From the NCBI GenBank assembly GCA_902800435.1, contig CADCEQ010000052.1:1-20419 (forward strand): DNA of 20,419 nucleotides, written 5' to 3'. Shown one piece after another: positions 13,673-20,419 of this stretch. The position numbers and the translations under genes are program-made. This stretch comes from an uncultured Prevotellaceae bacterium (GTDB taxonomy: Bacteria > Bacteroidota > Bacteroidia > Bacteroidales > Bacteroidaceae). Under the pieces are notes generated by a model. That model was given only the letters and a program-made list of their open reading frames with translations. It was not told the DNA's origin and did no database searches. Position 1 is the first letter of the stretch; each line of letters begins with the position of its first letter.

Positions 13673-15036
13673 TTCTTTGCAGCACGACTGCGGATGATGC
13701 CCATGACGGTCTGCTTGCCCTGACGGATGTTGTCGAGCAGCGGACGGTGGGCAGGACAGGTGAACTGACAGGAGCCGCACTCAATGCACGAGGTGATGTC
13801 CTCACGCTCGGCACGCTCCCAGTTCTTCACCTCCGAGAGCTTGGCCAGCAGGTAAGGCTCAAGGCCCATCGGACAGGCGCCGACGCACTTGGCACAGCGG
13901 ATGCAGGGCAGCGGCTCGCTGCGGCGGGCATCGTCGCCAGAGAGGATGGTCACGGAGTTCGTGCCCTTGCAGACGGGCACCTCGTCGGTGGTCAGTGCCT
14001 TGCCCATCATCGGACCGCCGGCCAGCAGCTTGTTGTCGCCGTCGGGCATACCGCCACAGACCTCGATGAGGTCCTTCATTGGCGTACCCATGCGGACGAG
14101 GAAGTTGCCGGGATTGGCCAGGCGCTTGCCCGTAACGGTGGTATAGCGCTCGAACAGCGGCTTGTGCTTCATCACGGCCTCGTAGACGGCGTAGGCCGTT
14201 CCGACGTTCTGGACGATGGCACCTACGTTGACGGGGATGGCGGGCGGAGCAGGCACCTGGCGGTTGATGACGGCATCGACGAGCTGCTTCTCGCCGCCCT
14301 GCGGGTAGCGCTGCTTCAGGGGGACTACTTCGACGTGGTACGTCGAAGCACCGAACTTCTCGGCGCACTTCTTGGTGAGCAGGTCGATGGCGGCGGGCTT
14401 GTTGGTCTCGATGCCGATGTAGCCCTTGCTGACCTTGGTGGCCTTCATGAGCAGTTCGAGGCCCACGAGAATCTCGTCGGGATGCTCCATCATCAGACGG
14501 TAGTCGGCGGTGATGTAAGGCTCACACTCCACGGCGTTGATGATGACGCACTCGGCCTTGGCCGTCGGCGGCGGGGTGAGCTTGATAAACGTGGGGAAGC
14601 CGGCACCGCCCATACCCGTAATGCCTGCCGTCTTCACGCGGTTGATGATTTCCTCGGGAGTCAGTTCGGGGTGGTCGCCGACGGTCTCTAACTTGTCAGA
14701 GCGGTCGATGCTCTCCTCCCACTCGTCGCCTTCCACATTAATAATAATGGCGGGCTTGCGGTAGCCAGTGGCATCGACAACGGTGTCAATCTTAAAGACG
14801 GTACCGCTGACGCTGCTGTAGATGGGCGCCGACACGAAGCTGCCTGCCTCGGCAATGAGCGTACCGACTTTCACCTTGTCGCCCTTCTGCACAACAGGTG
14901 AGGCTGGAGCACCAATGTGCTGGCTCAGCGGGAAGATGGCCTGCTTGGGCAGTGGGGCTGTCTTCGTGGCCACCTCATGGGTCAGCTTGTTCTCATCAGG
15001 GTGGATGCCACCTATACTGAATGTCTTGATATTCAT
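13669..15036 (-). CDS. rnfC: Rnf complex NADH-binding iron-sulfur subunit RnfC
   Basis: A 455-residue peripheral subunit that exchanges electrons with NAD(H). It has an N-terminal barrel-sandwich-like part, a flavin/NADH-binding domain with GMGGAGFPTF (141-150) and QGGEKQL (246-252), an SLBB-like region, and two [4Fe-4S] motifs: Cys378, 381, 384, 388 and Cys417, 420, 423, 427. The start at 15036 (MNIKTFSIGGIHP) is chosen over an in-frame one at 15132: the longer form only repeats rnfB sequence, the ATG overlaps the rnfB stop as ATGA, and a strong AAAGGAGG lies 8 nt before it. The usual C-terminal repeat extension of some gammaproteobacterial RnfC is absent. Confidence 0.96.
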   Translation of the reverse strand: MNIKTFSIGGIHPDENKLTHEVATKTAPLPKQAIFPLSQHIGAPASPVVQKGDKVKVGTLIAEAGSFVSAPIYSSVSGTVFKIDTVVDATGYRKPAIIINVEGDEWEESIDRSDKLETVGDHPELTPEEIINRVKTAGITGMGGAGFPTFIKLTPPPTAKAECVIINAVECEPYITADYRLMMEHPDEILVGLELLMKATKVSKGYIGIETNKPAAIDLLTKKCAEKFGASTYHVEVVPLKQRYPQGGEKQLVDAVINRQVPAPPAIPVNVGAIVQNVGTAYAVYEAVMKHKPLFERYTTVTGKRLANPGNFLVRMGTPMKDLIEVCGGMPDGDNKLLAGGPMMGKALTTDEVPVCKGTNSVTILSGDDARRSEPLPCIRCAKCVGACPMGLEPYLLAKLSEVKNWERAEREDITSCIECGSCQFTCPAHRPLLDNIRQGKQTVMGIIRSRAAKK

Positions 15037-15905
15037 ACTGTTGCCTCCTTTCCTTCTACTTTTGGTTCTGCGGGTTTCGGAGCGGGGAAGTTGACGGCGA
15101 CGATGGCGTGGGTCGGACAGACTGACACGCACTTACGGCACAGACGACACTTCGCAGGGTCGATGTACGAGCAGTTGTTGCCAACAGTGATGGCACCAAA
15201 CGGGCACTCGCGCTCGCACTTGCTGCAGCCGATGCACGACACCTTGCAGGCCTTCATGGCAACAGCGCCCTTGTCCTTGCTGACGCAGCTGACGTACACT
15301 CTCCTACCCTTCGGACCCTTCTTGCGCAGTTCGATGATGCTTCGCGGACAAGCCTTCACACAGGCGCCACAGGCCACGCAACGCTCCTCGTCGACCTCGG
15401 CAATGCCGGTCTCAGGGTTGATGTGGATGGCGTCAAACTGGCAGGCCTCCACACAGTCGCCACAGCCCAGGCAGCCATAGCCGCAAGCCGTCTCGCCAGC
15501 GCAGCAGGCGTTCATGGCTGCACAGGTGCGCAGACCGGCATACTCGGCAATACGGGGCCGGTTCTCACAAGTGCCATTACAGCGCACCACGGCCACCTTC
15601 GGTTCGCCGTTGGCAATGGCCATACCGAGCAGGTCGGCCACTCGCCCCATGACGTCGGCACCGCCAACGGGACAGTTCAGTCCCTCGATGGAGCCGGCAT
15701 CGGCACCCTTGACGAGTGCATCGGCCATACCCCCACAGCCGGCAAAGCCACAGCCGCCGCAGTTGGCACCAGGCAGCAGCTCGTTGACCTGCGCAATGCG
15801 AGGATCTTCGTAGACAGCGAATTTCTTGGAGGCGGCAAACAGCACGAGGGCTGCCACGAGACCGATGGCTCCAAGGACAATCACTGCAATCAACATGAAA
15901 TTCAT
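15033..15905 (-). CDS. rnfB: Rnf complex electron-entry subunit RnfB
   Basis: A 290-residue iron-sulfur protein taking electrons from ferredoxin. An N-terminal membrane helix (about 4-26) precedes the Fe4S domain with Cys49, 52, 57 and 78. Four ferredoxin-type CxxCxxCxxxC motifs follow: Cys145/148/151/155, 176/179/182/186, 224/227/230/234 and 253/256/259/263. That makes five potential [4Fe-4S] clusters, a long-form RnfB compared with the three-cluster proteobacterial type. Another Cys-rich stretch lies between (Cys109, 113, 128, 134, 135, 141). The C-terminus is a Pro/Lys-rich tail. It lies 10 nt after rseC and overlaps rnfC by 4 nt. Confidence 0.96.
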   Translation of the reverse strand: MNFMLIAVIVLGAIGLVAALVLFAASKKFAVYEDPRIAQVNELLPGANCGGCGFAGCGGMADALVKGADAGSIEGLNCPVGGADVMGRVADLLGMAIANGEPKVAVVRCNGTCENRPRIAEYAGLRTCAAMNACCAGETACGYGCLGCGDCVEACQFDAIHINPETGIAEVDEERCVACGACVKACPRSIIELRKKGPKGRRVYVSCVSKDKGAVAMKACKVSCIGCSKCERECPFGAITVGNNCSYIDPAKCRLCRKCVSVCPTHAIVAVNFPAPKPAEPKVEGKEATV

Positions 15906-15915
15906 ACCTTTTTTC

Positions 15916-16338
15916 TTATTTATTTAGTTCTTCTATCTCAAACGAAACGCGGCGGCCAATCTGCCCGCGCAGCAGCCACAGCACAGCATAGTAAGGCACC
16001 AAGGCGCCCAAACCGGTTAACGCCGCCGTGCCCTCGCTGCCCGTCAGACGGAGCACCACGACAAGCACCACCACAAGGATGAGCAGCGGCAAGCCGAAGC
16101 CCAACAGTACGGCGCGGACAGCCACCTGCTGCGAAGCCGTAACCACCACTTCCTGCCCGGGGCGGTAGGCTGCAACGTTGTTGCAGCATACAGAGACAAG
16201 CTTCTCTTTCGACTCCGAAGCGTGACAGTAGCCCGCCACCTTGCAGGCAGCACAAGCCGACTGCTGAAGGATGCGCACCTTGACGACTCCCTCAGCAATG
16301 CTGTCGATAACCCCCGAATGTCTTATCTTGTCGTTCAT
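15916..16338 (-). CDS. rseC: RseC/MucC-family membrane protein heading the rnf operon
   Basis: A 140-residue protein starting MNDKIRHSGVIDSIAEG. The N-terminal part carries the family cysteine pattern Cys29, Cys32, Cys38 and Cys51 (CAACKVAGYCHASESKEK, 29-46), and two membrane helices follow (about 74-102 and 107-128). In gammaproteobacteria RseC acts with Rsx/Rnf proteins on SoxR reduction or modulates sigma-E; in Bacteroidota it regularly leads rnf operons, but its task there is not established to my knowledge. The ATG at 16338 is preferred over one at 16416, because the promoter (-7 at 16376-16383) lies between them. The gene ends 10 nt before rnfB. Confidence 0.88.
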   Translation of the reverse strand: MNDKIRHSGVIDSIAEGVVKVRILQQSACAACKVAGYCHASESKEKLVSVCCNNVAAYRPGQEVVVTASQQVAVRAVLLGFGLPLLILVVVLVVVLRLTGSEGTAALTGLGALVPYYAVLWLLRGQIGRRVSFEIEELNK

Positions 16339-16375
16339 TAACCTGTGAAACAAGTAAAGTAGTAGTTTGCGACTG

Positions 16376-16383
16376 CAAAGGTA
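16376..16383 (-). promoter_or_regulatory. -7 promoter element of the rseC-rnf operon
   Basis: On the minus strand TACCTTTG fits TAnnTTTG and lies 37 nt before the rseC ATG. A T-rich run precedes it, but there is no TTTG at the 19-21 nt spacing. Divergent from the promoter of the 147-residue acidic protein. Confidence 0.65.
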
Positions 16384-16477
16384 CAAAAAAAAAGACAAAT
16401 GAGGAGTGAGAAACAAGAAATAATAAAAAAAATAATCGTAATCGTTTGCAGATACAAATCTTTTTTATACTTTTGTC

Positions 16478-16485
16478 GGCAAATA
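16478..16485 (+). promoter_or_regulatory. -7 promoter element of the acidic hypothetical gene
   Basis: TACTTTTG fits TAnnTTTG and lies 12 nt before the ATG at 16498, so the mRNA would have almost no leader. The nearest TTTG (16445-16448) is too far for a standard -33 (29-nt spacer). Confidence 0.5.
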
Positions 16486-16497
16486 GAGAAAGACGTT

Positions 16498-16941
16498 ATG
16501 AAAGCTACAGAACAAACGCTACAACAAATTGGACGTGCTATCCGCAAGATAGCAGAGAAATTCCCTTCTAAAGAGGATGCCTCACTAATGACCGACATCC
16601 ACATCCGCGTCACCCAGGAAACGGGCGAACTGACCGCGTTCGACGACGACGACAACGAGATTACGCGCTGCGTCGTTGAGCAGTGGATCGACAACAAGGA
16701 CGACGACTTCTACGAGCAGATTGCCAGCATCATCCGCCGGGTCATCGACAAGCAGAAGGCTCAGGTCGAGAACATGGGACTGCTGAAGCCCTACGCCTTC
16801 GTACTGGAGGACGACGACAAGGAGCCTGCCGGCGAACTGTATGTGGTCGACGACGACACGGTCATCATCGACACAGAGCTGATGGCCGACCTCGACAAGG
16901 ACCTGGACGACTTCTTCGACAAACTGCTGAAGGAGGATTAG
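16498..16941 (+). CDS. Acidic conserved-looking protein of unknown function, 147 residues
   Basis: I do not recognise a named domain. The protein starts MKATEQTLQQIGRAIRKIAE and is soluble-looking, without signal peptide or membrane segment. It has a basic N-terminal helix (about 5-22) and then becomes very acidic, with Asp/Glu clusters FDDDDNE (48-54), NKDDDF (65-70), EDDDKE (103-108), VDDD (116-119) and a C-terminal DLDKDLDDFFDKLLKED. The layout suggests alternating helices and short strands. The start at 16498 is chosen because the -7 element at 16478 lies inside the longer reading from 16399. It is monocistronic, divergent from rseC and convergent with yihY (23-nt gap, no clear hairpin). 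I believe similar proteins exist in other Bacteroidales, but cannot confirm that here. Confidence 0.85.
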   Translation: MKATEQTLQQIGRAIRKIAEKFPSKEDASLMTDIHIRVTQETGELTAFDDDDNEITRCVVEQWIDNKDDDFYEQIASIIRRVIDKQKAQVENMGLLKPYAFVLEDDDKEPAGELYVVDDDTVIIDTELMADLDKDLDDFFDKLLKED

Positions 16942-16964
16942 CCGACAGTTTTCACCTTATTTAT

Positions 16965-17894
16965 TTACAGACCGTCAATCCCTTCGGCATACATCGACAG
17001 GGACTGGTCGTCGCGCTCGTCATCGCCCATCTCGATATACGGATGAGCGTCAGGACGCATCATGTTGACACCCATGCGGTTCATGTGCTGGTTGGCAAAC
17101 GTCATCTCAGCACCAAACAGGCAGATGGTCCACGAAATCTGCACCCAGAGCATGAACAGCGGCAAGGCGGCAAACGAGCCGTAGATGGCGTTGTAGCCCG
17201 TCACCCACAACTGCGAGTGGACGTAGAACAGCTGCAGCCACTGAATGCCCACGCCGGCAATGATGCCCGGCACTATGGCACAACGCCACTCCACGTGGGT
17301 GTTGGGCATTGAGACATACAGGCCAATGAAGAGCAGCGACAGCAGTACGTAGGGCAGGAAGCCGAGCAGATGGCGCAGCGCCGAGCCGAGCATCAGCACG
17401 TCGGGCATGCTGCTCACCAACGTAGTCAGCACAACCGAGCAGCCCGTCGTGACGACAATAAAGATGGGGAACAGGAAGAACGCCGCCAGATAGTTGGTAA
17501 ACGAGCGGTAGAGCGAGCGCGAGCTGCTCACCTGCCAAATCTCGTTGAAAGTCTCCTCAATATTGTTCACCAGCATCAGCACCGTATAAAGCATGAATAC
17601 CAATCCGATGCCTAAGAACAGGCCGCTCTTGGTGTGGACGAGGTAACTGTTCACCCACTCGATGATGATGTCGGCGGCCTGCGGTTGTGAAGCGAGAATA
17701 TCGCGGAACCACACCTCTATATATTTGCTGAAGCCGAAGCCCCGCGCTATGGCAAAGACCACAGCCAGAATGGGTACAATGGCCAACAACGTGGAATAGG
17801 TCAAGGCCGATGCCTTGGCCATCACCCGCTTGGCCGTAAAGAACTTGATGGTCAGCGCGAGCGTCTTATACACACGATGCAACAGCTTCTTCAC
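16965..17894 (-). CDS. YihY/BrkB-family (UPF0761) inner membrane protein
   Basis: A 309-residue membrane protein with about six hydrophobic segments. Family stretches are KASALTYSTLLAIVPILAV (27-45), NNIEETFNEIWQV (109-121) and the C-terminal signature YNAIYGSFAALPLFMLWVQ followed by WTICLFGAEMTFANQ. Its function is not firmly known; a transport or membrane-integrity role has been proposed for relatives. Initiation is at a GTG (17894-17892), since an in-frame TGA lies 6 nt upstream and no ATG occurs before residue 25. The GTG lies in the last unit of a GTGAAG repeat array. The protein stops soon after the last membrane segment, whereas Bacteroidota relatives I remember are about 430-440 residues with a C-terminal winged-helix-like domain. 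Confidence 0.85.
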   Translation of the reverse strand: MKKLLHRVYKTLALTIKFFTAKRVMAKASALTYSTLLAIVPILAVVFAIARGFGFSKYIEVWFRDILASQPQAADIIIEWVNSYLVHTKSGLFLGIGLVFMLYTVLMLVNNIEETFNEIWQVSSSRSLYRSFTNYLAAFFLFPIFIVVTTGCSVVLTTLVSSMPDVLMLGSALRHLLGFLPYVLLSLLFIGLYVSMPNTHVEWRCAIVPGIIAGVGIQWLQLFYVHSQLWVTGYNAIYGSFAALPLFMLWVQISWTICLFGAEMTFANQHMNRMGVNMMRPDAHPYIEMGDDERDDQSLSMYAEGIDGL

Positions 17895-17923
17895 CCTTCA
17901 CTCTTCACTTCTCACTATTCACT
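17889..17923 (-). repeat. Five-unit heptamer array between rnpB and yihY
   Basis: In the transcription direction: AGTGAAT, AGTGAGA, AGTGAAG, AGTGAAG, GGTGAAG, exact 7-bp period. Each unit holds a TGA, so stops occur in all frames, and a GTG; the GTG in the last unit is the only plausible yihY start. GAAGGG just before it may act as ribosome site. Confidence 0.88.
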
Positions 17924-17931
17924 TCAAAAGC

Positions 17932-18312
17932 GGAAAGCACTGCCCCTGTAAGCCGGGTTCTGTACTGACAGCAAGTGCCAGCGTCTGTCATATATCTAAT
18001 CCGTAAGTCACCCCACGGCTTTAGCATTCTACCCTCCACCGCGTACCTACAGGTCACTCGGACGGACAGCCCTCAGACGGTGGTATACATGAACTTGCAG
18101 CCCCCAGATGGCACAGCACGACTGTCACCAGCCGCCTGGTGGTCTCTTACACCACCTTCTCACCCTTACCTTCCGAAGAAGGCGGTCGTTCTCTTCTGCC
18201 ATATCCAGCCGTCGCCGACTGCTTGCACTTTCACAAGTGGGGCGTCCTGCGCTGCCCGGACTTTCCTCTCGTGCCATAAAGACACCAGCGACAGACCGTG
18301 ACAGTGCTTTCC
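17932..18312 (-). ncRNA. rnpB: RNase P RNA (type A)
   Basis: The catalytic RNA that matures tRNA 5' ends, about 381 nt. Conserved blocks on the minus strand are GAGGAAAGTCCGGGC near the 5' end and ACAGAACCCGGCTTAC near the 3' end. The ends pair as helix P1: GGAAAGCACTG (18312-18302) with CAGTGCTTTCC (17942-17932), 11 bp without mismatch, which sets the boundaries. The stretch GTGAGAAGGTGGTGTAAGAGACCACC contains the P10/P11 specificity-domain signature. A TAnnTTTG element at 18325-18318 would start transcription right at the predicted 5' end. No hairpin terminator follows; the yihY gene begins 37 nt downstream on the same strand, so the 3' end is probably made by processing. Confidence 0.95.
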
Positions 18313-18317
18313 GAGTG

Positions 18318-18325
18318 CAAAGGTA
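18318..18325 (-). promoter_or_regulatory. -7 promoter element of rnpB
   Basis: On the minus strand TACCTTTG fits TAnnTTTG exactly. A CTTG, three of four bases of TTTG, lies 20 nt upstream. The element ends 6 nt before the P1-defined 5' end of RNase P RNA, an independent check on both calls. Confidence 0.75.
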
Positions 18326-18487
18326 ATACAAAAAGCGCAAATAGCCAAGAAATTTCAGGAAAAGCCGACGGATGATTACAAATAAAGAATCAAAAGTACC
18401 AGAAACTCTTAATTTTGTCAATATTTTAAGGTTCTGACTGTTAATCGCAAAGCAGCGTTAACAAGCGGCGCGAAATTGTTAAATTGG

Positions 18488-18539
18488 GACAAATAATCAC
18501 GACAATTTGTCAGTTTCTTAAACTTTGCGCGTAATTTTG
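18488..18539 (+). promoter_or_regulatory. Promoter and candidate operator of the degP/htrA gene
   Basis: The -7 element TAATTTTG is at 18532-18539; TTTG at 18506-18509 is a -33 candidate with a 22-nt spacer. An 11-nt palindrome GACAATTTGTC (18501-18511) covers that -33, and GACAAAT (18488-18494) pairs with ATTTGTC (18505-18511) as an inverted repeat with a 10-nt spacer. Three GTTAA copies lie further up at 18440, 18457 and 18478. A stress-responsive regulator site is possible but unproven. Confidence 0.5.
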
Positions 18540-18581
18540 CAGTCAGAAAACAGGAAACGACAATTTTAAAATCAAACAAAT

Positions 18582-20078
18582 ATGGATATGAAAAAAGTAA
18601 TCAACATCGCAGTCCCGACATCAGCACTCGTAGCTGTTGTCTTCTCAGTCGTAGCATTTAGCAAAACCAATGCTGCCACTTCGCCCGAACAAGTACCCAC
18701 CCCCGCCGTGACAGCCCTGCCGGCAGGTCAGCCCGTTGACCTGACCTTTGCAGCCGAGAAGTCACTGCCCTCAGTGGTCTACATCAAGAACACGCAGAAC
18801 TCAAAGGTGCAGACCGTAGAGTACAGCGATCCGTTCGAGGACTTCTTCTCTGACCCCTTCGGAGGGTTCTTCGGACGCGGCCAGGGCAATGGCGGCCGTC
18901 GCCAGCGCCAGGTGCAGACACCGAAGCGCCAGGCAGCAGGCTCGGGTGTCATCATTTCGGCCGACGGCTATATTGTAACCAACAATCACGTGGTTGACGG
19001 TGCCGACGAGCTGACCGTGACACTGAACGACAACAAGGAGTACTCGGCACGCATCATTGGTGCCGATGCCACCACCGACCTGGCACTCGTCAAGATTGAC
19101 GCCAAGCAGCTGCCGGCCATCGTCATCGCCAACTCCGACAATGTGAAGGTGGGCGAATGGGTGCTGGCCGTGGGCAACCCACTCGGACTGAACAACACCG
19201 TGACCGCCGGTATCGTTTCGGCCAAGGCCCGCAGCATGGGACAGGGCGTGTCATCAATGATTCAGACCGACGCTGCCATCAACCAAGGTAACTCGGGCGG
19301 CGCGCTGGTGAACACGCGCGGCGAACTGATTGGCATCAATGCCATGCTGGCATCGCCCAATGGCTCGAACATCGGCTACGGCTTCGCCATTCCTACCTCT
19401 ATTATGAATAAGGTGGTGGCCGACCTGAAACAGTATGGCAACGTGCAGCGCGCCCTGATAGGCATCCAGGGTACCGACGTGAACGACTATGTAGACCGCG
19501 AGAAGGACAAGGGCAACGATGTCGACCTGGGCACAATGGAAGGCATCTATATAGCCAAGGTTGTTGAAGATGGTGCTGCCGCCGAGGCCGGACTGAAGGA
19601 GGGCGACGTCATCACTCACATCGACGGACAGAAGATCAAGTCGTTCGGCGAACTGCAGAACATCATCGCCCAAAAGCGTCCCGGCGACAAGATTACCATC
19701 AACTACCTGCGCGACAAGAAGAAGCAGACCGCTACGCTGACGCTGAAGAACGAGCAGGGCAGCACCAAAGTGGTGAAGAATGCCGACATCGACGTGCTCG
19801 GCGGACAGTTCCGCGCTCTCAGCAACCAGCAGAAGGAGCAGCTCAACATCGGCTACGGACTGGAAGTGCTGAAGGTGAACGGCGGCAAACTGAAGGATGC
19901 CGGCGTGCCGAAGGGCTTCATCATCCAGCGCATCAACGACAAGAGCGTGAAGTCTATCGAGGACCTGCAGGACATTGTCAAGGAAGCTTCCACATCGAAG
20001 GAGCCCGTGCTCTACATACAGGGCATCTACCCCACTGGCAAGAAAGGCTACTTCGCAGTACCGCTTCAGAACGACTAA
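18582..20078 (+). CDS. degP: DegP/HtrA-family periplasmic serine protease
   Basis: A 498-residue trypsin-like protease and chaperone of the cell envelope that removes misfolded exported proteins. An N-terminal hydrophobic segment (about 7-27) ending ...SKTNAA is a signal peptide or anchor. The protease domain holds the triad His136 (TNNHVVDG), Asp166 (ATTDLALV) and Ser238 (QGNSGGALVN). Two PDZ domains follow (about 290-390, and 405-495 ending near GYFAVPLQND). A Phe/Gly/Arg-rich insert (84-115) before the catalytic His corresponds to the flexible LA loop of DegP. A second in-frame ATG at 18588 would shorten it by two residues. It has its own promoter, with a palindrome over the -33 region, and a strong terminator. 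Confidence 0.96.
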   Translation: MDMKKVINIAVPTSALVAVVFSVVAFSKTNAATSPEQVPTPAVTALPAGQPVDLTFAAEKSLPSVVYIKNTQNSKVQTVEYSDPFEDFFSDPFGGFFGRGQGNGGRRQRQVQTPKRQAAGSGVIISADGYIVTNNHVVDGADELTVTLNDNKEYSARIIGADATTDLALVKIDAKQLPAIVIANSDNVKVGEWVLAVGNPLGLNNTVTAGIVSAKARSMGQGVSSMIQTDAAINQGNSGGALVNTRGELIGINAMLASPNGSNIGYGFAIPTSIMNKVVADLKQYGNVQRALIGIQGTDVNDYVDREKDKGNDVDLGTMEGIYIAKVVEDGAAAEAGLKEGDVITHIDGQKIKSFGELQNIIAQKRPGDKITINYLRDKKKQTATLTLKNEQGSTKVVKNADIDVLGGQFRALSNQQKEQLNIGYGLEVLKVNGGKLKDAGVPKGFIIQRINDKSVKSIEDLQDIVKEASTSKEPVLYIQGIYPTGKKGYFAVPLQND

Positions 20079-20095
20079 CAGCCGCTAAATATATT

Positions 20096-20131
20096 GAAAA
20101 AGGTGGAAAAGACAACTTTTTCACCTTTTTC
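20096..20131 (+). terminator. Intrinsic terminator after degP
   Basis: A 16-bp stem with one mismatch (GAAAAAGGTGGAAAAG / CTTTTTCACCTTTTTC) and a 4-nt ACAA loop, 17 nt after the degP stop. The T-rich 3' arm runs into TTTG, which is also the -33 element of the next promoter. Confidence 0.88.
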
Positions 20132-20163
20132 TTTGGCAGTTTCATTTTTTTACCGTACCTTTG
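20132..20163 (+). promoter_or_regulatory. Promoter of rpoD
   Basis: -33 TTTG (20132-20135) and -7 TACCTTTG (20156-20163) with a 20-nt spacer, a full match to the Bacteroidota consensus. The rpoD ATG is 26 nt further on. The -33 begins at the base after the degP terminator stem. Confidence 0.85.
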
Positions 20164-20189
20164 CCCAACGGCTTTAAACTCGACTACCA

Positions 20190-20419
20190 ATGAGACAACT
20201 GAAAATCACGAAATCCATCACTAATCGGGAGAGTGAATCTCTCGAAAAATACTTACAGGAGATAGGCAAGGAAGAAATGATTTCCATTGAGGAAGAGGTG
20301 GAGCTGGCACAGCGGATTCGCAAGGGCGACCGCAAGGCCCTGGAGCGGCTGACGCGCGCCAACCTCCGCTTCGTAGTCTCGGTAGCCAAGCAGTACCAGA
20401 ACCAGGGGCTCTCGCTCTC
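20190..20419 (+). CDS. rpoD: Primary RNA polymerase sigma factor RpoD, N-terminal part only
   Basis: The first 76 residues of the housekeeping sigma-70 factor, cut by the right edge. It begins [20 protein letters not shown], the usual start of the short (about 286-residue) Bacteroidota RpoD, which lacks the long region 1.1 of proteobacterial sigma-70. Region 1.2 is seen as [20 protein letters not shown] and region 2.1 begins at [20 protein letters not shown] followed by QNQGLSL. This is the factor that reads the TTTG / TAnnTTTG promoters found throughout the window, including its own, so autoregulation by promoter strength is plausible. Nothing unusual is visible in the part present. Confidence 0.95.
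   Translation, partial: MRQLKITKSITNRESESLEKYLQEIGKEEMISIEEEVELAQRIRKGDRKALERLTRANLRFVVSVAKQYQNQGLSL

Noticed and set aside
13552..14691. Plus-strand open frame of 379 codons opposite rnfC and rnfD
   Set aside because: Low-complexity Leu/Asp/Gly/His composition typical of antisense frames in GC-rich genes; rnfC on the other strand has full motifs.
15037..15132. Longer RnfC with 32 additional N-terminal residues
   Set aside because: The extension is an out-of-frame reading of rnfB; the ATG at 15036 has a strong ribosome site and an ATGA overlap.
18108..18421. Small open frames on both strands around 18108-18421
   Set aside because: They overlap RNase P RNA, whose conserved blocks and P1 helix explain the region.
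18421..18581. CIRCE/HrcA operator before degP
   Set aside because: No TTAGCACTC-N9-GAGTGCTAA is present; only the GACAA/TTGTC palindrome and GTTAA copies.

Overview
The window reads as chromosomal DNA of a Bacteroidota, most likely Bacteroidales and close to Prevotellaceae. Three things point there: promoters of the type -33 TTTG / -7 TAnnTTTG in front of most transcription units, few strong Shine-Dalgarno sites, and proteins typical of that group (short RpoD, RseC-headed rnf operon, AraC-like HTH protein next to a peptidase M49, monofunctional LysC and LysA). It is mostly core metabolism. No phage, insertion sequence with a transposase, CRISPR array, tRNA or defence system is visible.

Layout. 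(1) 1-642, minus strand: a small AraC-type HTH protein overlapping by ATGA the start of a dipeptidyl-peptidase III-like gene that runs off the left edge. (2) 769-2595, plus: recQ, divergent from it. (3) 2685-10333, plus: a tightly packed run purU-hisH-hisA-hisF-hisIE-ftsE-lysC-lysA-SpoU methyltransferase, with the only clear promoter before purU. hisH looks broken: about 25 nt are missing just before its catalytic His-Pro-Glu motif. (4) 10334-10699: a gene-free convergent gap filled by a foldback repeat with an AT-only 40-bp perfect palindrome inside, a 21-bp tandem duplication and a terminator-like hairpin. (5) 10700-16338, minus: the complete ion-pumping Rnf complex, rseC-rnfB-rnfC-rnfD-rnfG-rnfE-rnfA. 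(6) 16498-16941, plus: an acidic protein of unknown function. (7) 16965-18312, minus: RNase P RNA followed by a YihY/BrkB membrane protein. (8) 18582-20419, plus: a DegP/HtrA protease, its terminator, and the beginning of the primary sigma factor gene rpoD.

How it works together: PurU controls 10-formyl-tetrahydrofolate, while HisH/HisF release AICAR, which needs 10-formyl-tetrahydrofolate to re-enter purine synthesis, so their linkage makes metabolic sense. LysC and LysA are the first and last steps of the DAP/lysine branch. Rnf couples ferredoxin and NAD redox chemistry to an ion gradient in an anaerobe.

Most unusual pattern: the short gaps between co-directional genes are filled by degenerate tandem arrays of five or six units of 7 or 8 bp, or paired 3 x 9 bp arrays. 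They begin at the upstream stop codon, end at the downstream start, and keep one orientation relative to transcription. Three separate gaps carry the same heptamer (about GTAAATC). Units of 7 and 8 bp containing TAA or TGA place stop codons in all three frames. I know of no named element that explains these.
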